Shown piece by piece: positions 1-6,684 of a stretch of DNA of 64,000 bases (its first letter is position 1; each line of letters opens with the position of its first letter). Location of the stretch: positions 3,895,408-3,959,407 of the forward strand of contig NZ_LGQW01000015.1 in the NCBI RefSeq assembly GCF_003116035.1. Reading direction: 5' to 3'. The position numbers and the translations under genes were made by a program. The DNA is from Azospirillum sp. TSH64 (GTDB lineage: Bacteria; Pseudomonadota; Alphaproteobacteria; Azospirillales; Azospirillaceae). The notes under the pieces are model-generated. The model searched no databases and had not been told where the DNA came from. It saw only the letters and a list, made by a program, of their open reading frames with translations.

Positions 1-281
1 TGGCCATCGCGATGGAGCTGGAGAGGATCGCCCTGTCGGACGAATACTTCATCGAGAAGAAGCTCTATCCGAACGTCGATTTCTACTCGGGCATCATCCT
101 GAAGGCGATGGGCTTCCCGACCAGCATGTTCACCGTGCTGTTCGCGCTGGCCCGCACCGTCGGCTGGATCAGCCAGTGGAAGGAGATGATCGAGGACCCG
201 GTGCAGAAGATCGGCCGTCCGCGTCAGCTCTACACCGGCGACGTGAAGCGGCCCTTCGTGCCGCTGGCCGAGCGTGGCTAA
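1..281 (+). CDS. gltA: Citrate synthase, C-terminal part (5' truncated by window)
   Basis: The window opens inside this gene. Only the last 92 residues are present, read from position 3 to a TAA at 279-281. Citrate synthase condenses oxaloacetate with acetyl-CoA at the entry of the TCA cycle in the cytoplasm. The segment PNVDFYSGIILKAMGFP holds the catalytic aspartate of the family, and the tail with GRPRQLYTG is typical of bacterial type II citrate synthase. gltA close to lpxB is a common alphaproteobacterial arrangement. Here a rhodanese gene, ftrA and gloA lie between them. A 10-bp perfect hairpin at 306-328 follows the stop codon and may end the transcript. Confidence 0.95.
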   Translation, partial: AIAMELERIALSDEYFIEKKLYPNVDFYSGIILKAMGFPTSMFTVLFALARTVGWISQWKEMIEDPVQKIGRPRQLYTGDVKRPFVPLAERG

Positions 282-303
282 CCGGCCCACAGCCCATATC
301 GGA

Positions 304-477
304 ATGGGCGGCTCCAACGGAGCCGCCCAGGACCCGACTGCGTACATCGTTCCGGCCCGGCGGGTGCGTCTGCGCCCGCCGGCCAACGACAATCGGGCGC
401 CGCTTGGCTGGCGCGTCCGCCGGTTGATCGTCTATCTGCTGATCCTGGCGCTGATCGCCGGGATCGTCTTCGTCTGA
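304..477 (+). CDS. Small putative membrane protein, 57 aa
   Basis: Short ORF just downstream of gltA. An arginine-rich middle (VRLRPPANDNRAPLGWRVRR) is followed by one hydrophobic C-terminal helix (LIVYLLILALIAGIVFV), a layout expected for a tail-anchored inner-membrane protein. The ANDNRAP stretch recurs in small alphaproteobacterial proteins in my memory, which is weak support. The start is uncertain: a GTG at 274 overlaps the end of gltA, the ATG at 304 sits at the edge of a strong hairpin (306-328), and a later GTG would leave only the arginine-rich and membrane parts. No function can be given. It converges on the rhodanese gene with a 9-nt gap. Confidence 0.5.
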   Translation: MGGSNGAAQDPTAYIVPARRVRLRPPANDNRAPLGWRVRRLIVYLLILALIAGIVFV

Positions 478-486
478 GGCAGTCCC

Positions 487-885
487 TCAGCCGTCGCTTT
501 CCAACGCGAAGCCTTCGTCGATCCAGCCGGTCACGCCGCCGATCATCAGTTTGACCGGCCGCCCGATCCGTGCCAGACGCAATGCCGCACGATCCGCCCC
601 GTTGCAATGGGGGCCGGCGCAATACACCACGAACAGCGTCCCATCAGGCCACTCGGCCATCCGCCGCTCCGTGATCTTGCCATGTGGCAGGTTCAAGGCA
701 CCCGGCACATGGCCACGCGCGTAAGCTGCCGGCCCGCGGACATCGAGCAGGACGAAATCCGGCGCCCCGGACTTCGATGAGTCGTGAACATCCCAGCAAT
801 CGGTTTCCAGCGACAGGCGCCCGGAAAAGTGGGCCTCCGCCCGTTGGGAAGGAGCCGCAGGAATTTCGGTGACGAGACTGGCCAT
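487..885 (-). CDS. Rhodanese-domain protein
   Basis: Protein of 132 residues with a single rhodanese fold. It shows the domain entry LLDVRGPAAYARGHVPGALNLP (residues about 46-67) and the active-site loop CAGPHCNGADRAA with the catalytic cysteine at about residue 89. Rhodaneses carry a persulfide on this cysteine and move sulfane sulfur or act on thiols; the true substrate is unknown. The ATG at 885 is chosen over an upstream ATG at 999 because AGAGGA precedes it and the extra N-terminus is not domain-like. It is divergent from the FtrA-type regulator, which probably controls it. Confidence 0.85.
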   Translation of the reverse strand: MASLVTEIPAAPSQRAEAHFSGRLSLETDCWDVHDSSKSGAPDFVLLDVRGPAAYARGHVPGALNLPHGKITERRMAEWPDGTLFVVYCAGPHCNGADRAALRLARIGRPVKLMIGGVTGWIDEGFALESDG

Positions 886-985
886 GCTGTCCTCTTCGCA
901 ATCGCCCGATGAATGATGAGGATCCAATCTTCCCTGGGGCGGCATCGGCTGGAAAGTGGCGCGGTTGCCAGCTATCGTGCAGTTC

Positions 986-2020
986 ATGCCAAAAGCCATT
1001 TCCCCGCTGGCGGTCGCACTCGCCTATGACGGTCTGTGCACCTTCGAGTTCGGTGTCGCCGTCGAGGTGTTCGGCCTTCCCCGTCCGGAGTTGGGACCGG
1101 ATTGGTATCGCTTCGCCGTTGCGGCACTCGACGACGGCCCGTTGCGTGCGATGGGAGGCATCCGCGTCGAGGCGGATGGCGGTCTCGACCTGCTCGACCA
1201 AGCCGACATCATCGTCATTCCCGGATGGCGCGGCGCACTGGAGCCGGTTCCCGTTGCATTGACTGCCGCCCTTCGGCAGGCCGACGCCAGGGGCGCCCGC
1301 ATCCTGTCGATCTGCTCCGGGGCTTTCGTTCTCGCCGCATCCGGTCTGCTCAACGGCCGCCGGGCGACCACTCACTGGCGATATGCCGCAACGCTTGCGG
1401 ACCTCTATCCCGACATCCGGGTGGTGCCCGATGTGCTGTATGTGGACGAAGGCAACATTCTGACCTCGGCCGGCAGCGCGGCCGGCATCGACCTCTGCCT
1501 GCATCTTGTTCGTCGCGATTTCGGCCCGGAGGCTGCGAACAGCGTCGCCCGCCGCTTGGTGGTGCAGCCCCACCGCGAAGGCGGTCAGGCGCAGTTCATC
1601 GATACGCCCGTGCCGATTGCCCGCGAGGGTGCGCGCCTGGCCCCCCTGCTCGACCATCTGCGGGAAACGCTGGCAGAAGACCATAGCCTGTCCAGCATGG
1701 CATCGCGGGCGGGCATGAGCCTGCGGACCTTTCTGCGCCGCTTTCAGGCGATGACCGGCACCACCCCCGGCGACTGGCTGCTGACCGAACGTCTCGCCCG
1801 CGCCCGCGAGGTGCTGGAATGCAGCAGCCTGCCGGTGGAGGAGGTCGCGACCGTGACCGGCTTCGGTTCCGCCGCCACCCTGCGCCATCATTTCCGGCAA
1901 AGGCTGGGCCTCAGCCCGGCAAGTTACCGGACGCGCTTCCGCCGGCTTCCTGTCGATGAGCCGACCGCATCGAAAAAGGGCGCGGCCGTCACCGACCACG
2001 CCCTTTCCCGAAAGCGGTAA
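986..2020 (+). CDS. ftrA: GlxA/FtrA-family AraC-type transcriptional regulator
   Basis: Regulator of 344 residues. The N-terminal half is a DJ-1/PfpI-like (class I glutamine amidotransferase-like) domain, visible in LAYDGLCTFEFGVAVEVFG and the nucleophile-elbow region SICSGAFVLAASGLLNGRRA. The last ~100 residues form an AraC double helix-turn-helix (SLSSMASRAGMSLRTFLRRF and VEEVATVTGFGSAATLRHHF). The family binds DNA and senses a small ligand through the DJ-1-like part. The ATG at 986 fits the conserved N-terminus; a GTG at 956 would add 10 residues. The divergent rhodanese gene is the likely target. The symbol follows resemblance to proteins called FtrA and is less certain than the family. 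Confidence 0.85.
   Translation: MPKAISPLAVALAYDGLCTFEFGVAVEVFGLPRPELGPDWYRFAVAALDDGPLRAMGGIRVEADGGLDLLDQADIIVIPGWRGALEPVPVALTAALRQADARGARILSICSGAFVLAASGLLNGRRATTHWRYAATLADLYPDIRVVPDVLYVDEGNILTSAGSAAGIDLCLHLVRRDFGPEAANSVARRLVVQPHREGGQAQFIDTPVPIAREGARLAPLLDHLRETLAEDHSLSSMASRAGMSLRTFLRRFQAMTGTTPGDWLLTERLARAREVLECSSLPVEEVATVTGFGSAATLRHHFRQRLGLSPASYRTRFRRLPVDEPTASKKGAAVTDHALSRKR
1973..2006 (-). terminator. Rho-independent terminator of the lpx-gloA operon, inside the ftrA 3' end
   Basis: An 8-bp stem (aaagggcg at 1975-1982 with cgcccttt at 1999-2006) is followed on the minus strand by five T residues (complement of 1973-1977). It lies 27 nt past the gloA stop. The signal sits within the last codons of the convergent ftrA gene. 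Confidence 0.6.
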
Positions 2021-2032
2021 TGTCGCGAACGG

Positions 2033-2428
2033 TCACTTCCGCTCGATCAGCTCGACCTTATAGCCGTCCGGATCCTCGATGAAGGCGATCACCGTGGTTC
2101 CGTGCTTCATCGGGCCGGGCGGACGCGGGATTTTCACGCCTTCGGCCGCCAGCTTCTCGCAGGTGCCGTAGATGTCCGGCACGCCCAGCGCGATGTGGCC
2201 ATAGGCGGTGCCGATCTCGTACGGCTCCTTCTGATCCCAGTTGTGGGTCAGTTCCAGGACGGCGGTGTCGGACTCTTCGCCATAGCCGACGAAGGCGAGG
2301 GTGAAACGGCCGCCCTCAAAGTCGTTTCGGCGCAGCAATTTCATACCCAGCAGCCGGGTGTAGAAGTCCAGCGACTTCTCCAGATCCAACACACGCAGCA
2401 TCGTATGCAACAGACGGAATTCGCTCAT
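2033..2428 (-). CDS. gloA: Lactoylglutathione lyase (glyoxalase I)
   Basis: Protein of 131 residues, the size of bacterial single-domain glyoxalase I. It converts the hemithioacetal of methylglyoxal and glutathione to S-lactoylglutathione. Metal ligands expected for the family are visible: His in RLLHTMLRV, Glu in AVLELTHNW, His in AYGHIALGV and Glu in DPDGYKVELIERK near the C-terminus. Its ATG overlaps the lpxB stop by 4 nt, so it is the last gene of the lipid A operon and probably translationally coupled to lpxB. Confidence 0.93.
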   Translation of the reverse strand: MSEFRLLHTMLRVLDLEKSLDFYTRLLGMKLLRRNDFEGGRFTLAFVGYGEESDTAVLELTHNWDQKEPYEIGTAYGHIALGVPDIYGTCEKLAAEGVKIPRPPGPMKHGTTVIAFIEDPDGYKVELIERK

Positions 2429-3669
2429 GGTCTCTGTTCTCCCGTTCGGGTTTTGCCCTCTAGGGGCCTGATCGAGCGGTGCTCTGCGACAACGTCCAGA
2501 ATGGCGCGCGCGGCCCGTTCGCTCGGCGGGATATCTCCCTGCCCCAGCCAGCGGGCAACCTCGGCGACGCCGTCGACCTGCACTTGGCGCGCCTTCGGAT
2601 CGTCCAGCAGGCGCCCCACTTCGGCCGCCAGCTTATCGGGGCGGCAGTCCTGTTGCAGCAGTTCCGGAACCAGCATGCGGTCGAGCATCAGGTTGACGAG
2701 GTTCACATACTTGACCCGGATCAGCCGCCGATAGAGCGCGACCGTCACCGGGTTGAGGCGATAGGCGATGACCGTCGGCAGCCGGGCAAGCGCCAACTCC
2801 AACGCCACCGTCCCGGAAGCGGCAAGCGCCACCTCCGCCGCGGCGAAGGCGTCGTATTTCTCCGTGTCCCCCTCGACAAGAAGGGTTCGGACCGGCCAGT
2901 CAGCAATGGCGGCAGCAACACGGTCGCGCACCGTCGCCACAGTCGGCACCACCGCCACCAGATCGGGATGGGACGGGCGCAGCAGCTCCAACGTCGCTCG
3001 GAAATCCGGCAGCAGGCGCGACACCTCGCCCTTGCGGCTGCCTGGAAGCACGGCCACGACACGGTCGGTCGCGGCAATCCCATGGCGTTGCCGGAATCCC
3101 GGACCGTCTCCCCTGCCCGCCCGACCCTCGACAACCGAATGGCCAACGAAGGTGCAGGCAAGCCCCTCCTTCTCGAAATAGGGCGGCTCGAACGGAAGCA
3201 CCGCAAGAAGGTGATCGTAGATGGCCGCATACTTCGCCGCGCGTTTGGGCTTCCATGCCCAGACCGTCGGAGCCACGTAATGGACCAACGGAATTGCCGG
3301 ATCGGCCGCACGGACCTTCTTCGCAACGCGCACCGTGAATCCGGGCGAGTCGATACCGACCACCGCGTCGGGACGCATGCGCAGGATTTCAGCCACCGTC
3401 TGGTCGATGCGACGGATCAGGTTCGGCAAATGGGGCAGCAGTTCGAAAATGCCGAACAGCGTCAGCTCCGCCATCGGAAAGAGGCTGACCAGCCCTTCCG
3501 CCGTCATCCGCTCGCCGCCGATGCCGACGAAGCGCACCTTGCCGCCGGTCAGCCGCTTCGCCGCCGCCATCAGCCGGGCGCCAAGCGCATCCCCGGACGG
3601 CTCGCCCGCAATCAGGAACAGCGTCGGTGCATCGCCAACAACATCGTCATCCATGTCACGGGCAGTCAT
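2425..3669 (-). CDS. lpxB: Lipid-A-disaccharide synthase
   Basis: Glycosyltransferase of 414 residues (family GT19). It joins UDP-2,3-diacylglucosamine and lipid X into the lipid A disaccharide at the inner face of the inner membrane. The family hallmark IAGEPSGDALGARLM is at residues 20-34, and VHYVAPTVWAWKPKRA and LPFEPPYF follow. It overlaps lpxI upstream by 4 nt and gloA downstream by 4 nt, so the genes are tightly coupled. The first ATG gives a short acidic leader (MTARDMDDDVVGD); the ATG six codons in is an alternative. Confidence 0.97.
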   Translation of the reverse strand: MTARDMDDDVVGDAPTLFLIAGEPSGDALGARLMAAAKRLTGGKVRFVGIGGERMTAEGLVSLFPMAELTLFGIFELLPHLPNLIRRIDQTVAEILRMRPDAVVGIDSPGFTVRVAKKVRAADPAIPLVHYVAPTVWAWKPKRAAKYAAIYDHLLAVLPFEPPYFEKEGLACTFVGHSVVEGRAGRGDGPGFRQRHGIAATDRVVAVLPGSRKGEVSRLLPDFRATLELLRPSHPDLVAVVPTVATVRDRVAAAIADWPVRTLLVEGDTEKYDAFAAAEVALAASGTVALELALARLPTVIAYRLNPVTVALYRRLIRVKYVNLVNLMLDRMLVPELLQQDCRPDKLAAEVGRLLDDPKARQVQVDGVAEVARWLGQGDIPPSERAARAILDVVAEHRSIRPLEGKTRTGEQRP

Positions 3670-4523
3670 TGCGGAATCTCGATCCCGACGACGAACAGGC
3701 CAAGACGGTCTGCCGCCTCGGCCACCGCGGCACGGTCGACCAGCAGGCTGCCGCCGGCTTCGACCGCGATGCCACGCAGCCCCGAGGCCGCAGCACGCTC
3801 CACGGTGGTGACCCCCATGGTGGGCAGGTCGATGCGGCGGTCCTGCCGGGGCTTCTTCACCTTGACCAACACCCCGCCAAGGCCCGGCCGGATCACTCCG
3901 GCGCAGCGGCCAAGCATCGCATCGGTCCCCTCAATCGCCTCGACCGCGAGGACGATGCCTTGCTGAACCACCGCTCCCTGCCCCACGTCGAGCGCGCCAA
4001 GGGCACGGGCAACCTCGATCCCGCGGGCAATGTCGCGTTCCGCGTCGGCATCGGGCATCAGCCGGCCGACCGGTCCCGCAACGGTCAGCAGATCCTTCAG
4101 CAGTTCGTGCAAACCGACCACACGGAACCCGTCCTCTTCGACCTCGCGCACGACGGCGCGCAGCAGGCCGTCGTCGCCCAAAGCGCGTGTCCCGACGCGG
4201 GCGAGAAAGCGCGCGGTGCGCCAATCCGGCATCAGTTCGGTAAAGGACGGTCGCCTGACGGGACCGGCGAGCACGACCTCGCCGACACCTTCCTCGTGAA
4301 GGCGGCGCAGGATCGTGCCGGCAGCGCCGAAACGGCTCCAGAGATGCGGAAGCCCCGCGACCGTCTGCGGATCGGTATGACCGTCGAAGGCGATGATGAA
4401 GACTTCACGGCCCTGCCCACGCACCGCTTCGGCGATGCGGGCGGGCAGCGTGCCGCCGCCGGCGAGGATCGCCAGCTTGGGTCCAGCCGCCGGCGATCCT
4501 GTGCTTTGCGCGGTATCGGCCAT
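3666..4523 (-). CDS. lpxI: UDP-2,3-diacylglucosamine pyrophosphatase LpxI
   Basis: Protein of 285 residues that hydrolyses UDP-2,3-diacylglucosamine to lipid X and UMP, the step between LpxD and LpxB. It is the LpxI family (DUF1009), which replaces LpxH in most alphaproteobacteria. Visible landmarks are LAILAGGGTLPARIAEAV at the N-terminus and TMGVTTVERAAASGLRGIAV with VEAGGSLLVDR near the C-terminus. It lies between lpxA (12-nt gap) and lpxB (4-nt overlap), the expected place. Confidence 0.95.
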   Translation of the reverse strand: MADTAQSTGSPAAGPKLAILAGGGTLPARIAEAVRGQGREVFIIAFDGHTDPQTVAGLPHLWSRFGAAGTILRRLHEEGVGEVVLAGPVRRPSFTELMPDWRTARFLARVGTRALGDDGLLRAVVREVEEDGFRVVGLHELLKDLLTVAGPVGRLMPDADAERDIARGIEVARALGALDVGQGAVVQQGIVLAVEAIEGTDAMLGRCAGVIRPGLGGVLVKVKKPRQDRRIDLPTMGVTTVERAAASGLRGIAVEAGGSLLVDRAAVAEAADRLGLFVVGIEIPQ

Positions 4524-4535
4524 CGGCCGGCTGCC

Positions 4536-5330
4536 TCAGCTCTCGCGCGGCTGGCAAAGAGACCGGGCTTCCTTGGCCCGGATGAAAGACAGAACATCCG
4601 AAATCAGCGCCCGCTCGCCAAAATCGCGCCCGACCCCGTCGACCCGCTCGGCGAAGGTGCCTTCCGGACCGAACAGCATGCGATAGGCTGCACGCAGGGC
4701 GTGGATGTCGTCCTTCTTGAAGCCGCGACGCTCCAGCCCCACAAGGTTCAGGCCGGCAAGCCGCGCCCGGTCGCCCATCACGAGACCGAAGGGAATCACG
4801 TCGTTCTCAACGCCCGACATGCCGCCGATCATGGCGTGGGAGCCGATGCGCACGAACTGGCGCACCGCCGACAACCCGCCGATGATGACATAGTCGCCCA
4901 GCGTCACATGGCCGCCCAGGGTGGCGTTGTTGGCCATGATGACATGATCGCCGACGACGCAGTCATGGGCCACATGCGAGCCCATCATGAACAGCCCGTC
5001 GTCCCCGACGCGGGTGATCATGCCGCCGCCCTCGGTGCCCGGGTTCATCGTCACATGCTCGCGAATCTGGTTGCGGGCACCGATGACAAGCTCCGACGGC
5101 TCGCCATGGAACTTCAGATCCTGCGGGCGATGGCCGATGGACGCAAAGGGGTAGATGACGGTGTCCGCACCGATGCTGGTGCGCCCATCGACCGCCACAT
5201 GCGAAACCAGCCGAACGCCATCGCCCAGCGTGACGTCGGGACCAACGACGCAGAAGGGGCCGACGCTGACCCCTTCCCCCAGCTTGGCCGCGGGATCGAC
5301 GATGGCGGACGGATGGATGGTAACGGTCAT
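4536..5330 (-). CDS. lpxA: UDP-N-acetylglucosamine O-acyltransferase
   Basis: Protein of 264 residues that starts lipid A synthesis by 3-O-acylation of UDP-GlcNAc from acyl-ACP. The N-terminal two thirds is a left-handed beta helix of hexapeptide repeats, starting MTVTIHPSAIVDPAAKLG. The segment MMGSHVAHDCVVGDHVIM contains the catalytic histidine (HVAHD). The C-terminal helical part begins near GLNLVGLERRGF. The ATG at 5330 overlaps the fabZ stop by 4 nt. The reading frame stays open upstream through fabZ, but the LpxA homology begins exactly at this ATG. Confidence 0.97.
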   Translation of the reverse strand: MTVTIHPSAIVDPAAKLGEGVSVGPFCVVGPDVTLGDGVRLVSHVAVDGRTSIGADTVIYPFASIGHRPQDLKFHGEPSELVIGARNQIREHVTMNPGTEGGGMITRVGDDGLFMMGSHVAHDCVVGDHVIMANNATLGGHVTLGDYVIIGGLSAVRQFVRIGSHAMIGGMSGVENDVIPFGLVMGDRARLAGLNLVGLERRGFKKDDIHALRAAYRMLFGPEGTFAERVDGVGRDFGERALISDVLSFIRAKEARSLCQPRES

Positions 5331-5809
5331 TTTTCGTCCAGAATCATGGCGGAATAGACGGCTTCGGCGACGAGGACGCCGTTGACCTTGGCCTCGCCCT
5401 TGAACTTCCACACGTTGGCGCGCTGGCGCTGCTTGGTGACGTGGATGTGGATGGTGTCGCCGGGGGTGACGGGACGGCGGAAACGCGCCTCGTCGACGGT
5501 CATGAAATAGACCAGCTTGCCTTCGGCATCCGGACCCAGCGTGGCAACCACCAGAACGGCGGAGGTCTGGGCCATCGCCTCGATGATCAGCACGCCCGGC
5601 ATCACGGGACGCGACGGGAAATGCCCCTGGAAGAAGGGTTCGTTGATCGTGACGTTTTTCACGCCGGTGGCGCCTTCGCCCAGCGTGACATCGATCACCC
5701 GGTCGATCATCAGGATCGGGTAGCGATGCGGAATCATCTTCATGATCCGCAGGATGTCGATGTCGTCGATCTTGTTGCTTTGTGCGCTGTTGTCCGCCGT
5801 CACGTCCAT
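5327..5809 (-). CDS. fabZ: 3-hydroxyacyl-ACP dehydratase FabZ
   Basis: Hot-dog-fold dehydratase of 160 residues that removes water from (3R)-hydroxyacyl-ACP in fatty acid elongation, competing with lipid A synthesis for the same substrate. The active-site region GHFPSRPVMPGVLIIEAMAQ contains the catalytic His and Glu. IPHRYPILMIDRVIDV marks the N-terminal part. It leads the fabZ-lpxA-lpxI-lpxB-gloA run. The 229 bp upstream of it hold the skp terminator, so a promoter is expected between about 5810 and 5985. Confidence 0.97.
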   Translation of the reverse strand: MDVTADNSAQSNKIDDIDILRIMKMIPHRYPILMIDRVIDVTLGEGATGVKNVTINEPFFQGHFPSRPVMPGVLIIEAMAQTSAVLVVATLGPDAEGKLVYFMTVDEARFRRPVTPGDTIHIHVTKQRQRANVWKFKGEAKVNGVLVAEAVYSAMILDEK

Positions 5810-5986
5810 TGCCCGGCCGCCCGCCTTTCCACCAACCGATAGAGTTCAGTTTTCCCCGTTTCAGGGAATGGGCACCGCCGCCCCGATGGGGGCCACCGGC
5901 ACCTTCTTGTTTGCTCCGCCTTCTTGCCCCATTTCCGCGGCGACCGCAACGCCGAACCCGGAAGAGCACCGAGACCGGAAACAGAA

Positions 5987-6026
5987 CGGGGCCGCCGCCG
6001 TCCCACACGGGATGGCAGCGGCCCCG
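5987..6026 (-). terminator. Hairpin terminator after skp
   Basis: A two-part stem: nine pairs at the base (5987-5995 with 6018-6026, cggggccgc/gcggccccg), then seven inner pairs (5998-6004 with 6009-6015, one G-T) closing a 4-nt loop. It lies 12 nt past the skp stop on the minus strand. The trailing sequence is only moderately T-rich (TTCTGTTT). It separates bamA-skp from fabZ-lpxA. No gene is seen in the rest of 5810-6038. Confidence 0.65.
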
Positions 6027-6038
6027 GTCAGAGTTGCA

Positions 6039-6683
6039 TTACTGCTTCGGAACGTTCAGTGCAACCTGCGGCAGCTTCTTGTTCACCCGCTCCATCACCA
6101 TGTCGGTAACGTCGAGTTGAGTGTCGACCAGAACGAACTGCTGGCGGGCCAGGACGAGATTGGCACCCCGCTCACGGGAAATGTCCGCGACCACTTCGAC
6201 CATCGTCTTGTGAACGACGGCCATCGCCTCGTTCAGGCTGGTTTCCAGGGCGCGCTTGCGGGTCTGCACCGTCTTCTGGACGTCGGCGACCTGCTTTTCA
6301 AAGTCGCGGCGCTTGGTAGCGAGCGCTTCCGGCGAAAGAACGGTCTGCTGCTTGCGCAGTTCGTCCTCGTTCTTGCGGAGCTTGTCCTCCAGCGCGGAGA
6401 TTTCCTTCTGGTAGGAGTCGCGCAGCGATTCGAAGGACTTGGTGATGCCCTTCGACGCGTTCGATTCCTGCATGATCTTCTGCACGTCGATCACGGCAAT
6501 GACCGGAGCCTTCAGCTCCGCACCCGGCGCCGGCACATCGGTCTTGGGAGCTTCCGCCTTGGGAGCCTCGGCCTTGGGCGCCGACTGGGCCTGAGCAGCA
6601 CCTGCGGTAAGAACGAGACCGGCAGCCGTGACGGCCGACAGAAGGGCGACGCGAAGCCGCGTCTTGGACAGCGTGGATTGCAT
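6039..6683 (-). CDS. skp: Periplasmic chaperone Skp/OmpH
   Basis: Protein of 214 residues of the Skp (OmpH) family, a periplasmic holdase that carries unfolded outer-membrane proteins to BamA. A signal peptide is seen at residues 1-33 (hydrophobic core VALLSAVTAAGLVLTAGAAQA). A linker with repeated PKAEA follows, then IAVIDVQKIMQESNASKGI, which starts the Skp domain, and a long charged coiled coil. The ATG at 6683 lies one base past the bamA stop and directly before the signal peptide. The longer frame upstream overlaps bamA and is not used. Confidence 0.93.
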   Translation of the reverse strand: MQSTLSKTRLRVALLSAVTAAGLVLTAGAAQAQSAPKAEAPKAEAPKTDVPAPGAELKAPVIAVIDVQKIMQESNASKGITKSFESLRDSYQKEISALEDKLRKNEDELRKQQTVLSPEALATKRRDFEKQVADVQKTVQTRKRALETSLNEAMAVVHKTMVEVVADISRERGANLVLARQQFVLVDTQLDVTDMVMERVNKKLPQVALNVPKQ

Positions 6684-6684
6684 C

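Noticed and set aside
4536..6008. 490-residue frame containing lpxA with a long N-terminal extension
   Set aside because: The extension reads through fabZ in another frame. LpxA homology and the 4-nt overlap set the start at 5330.
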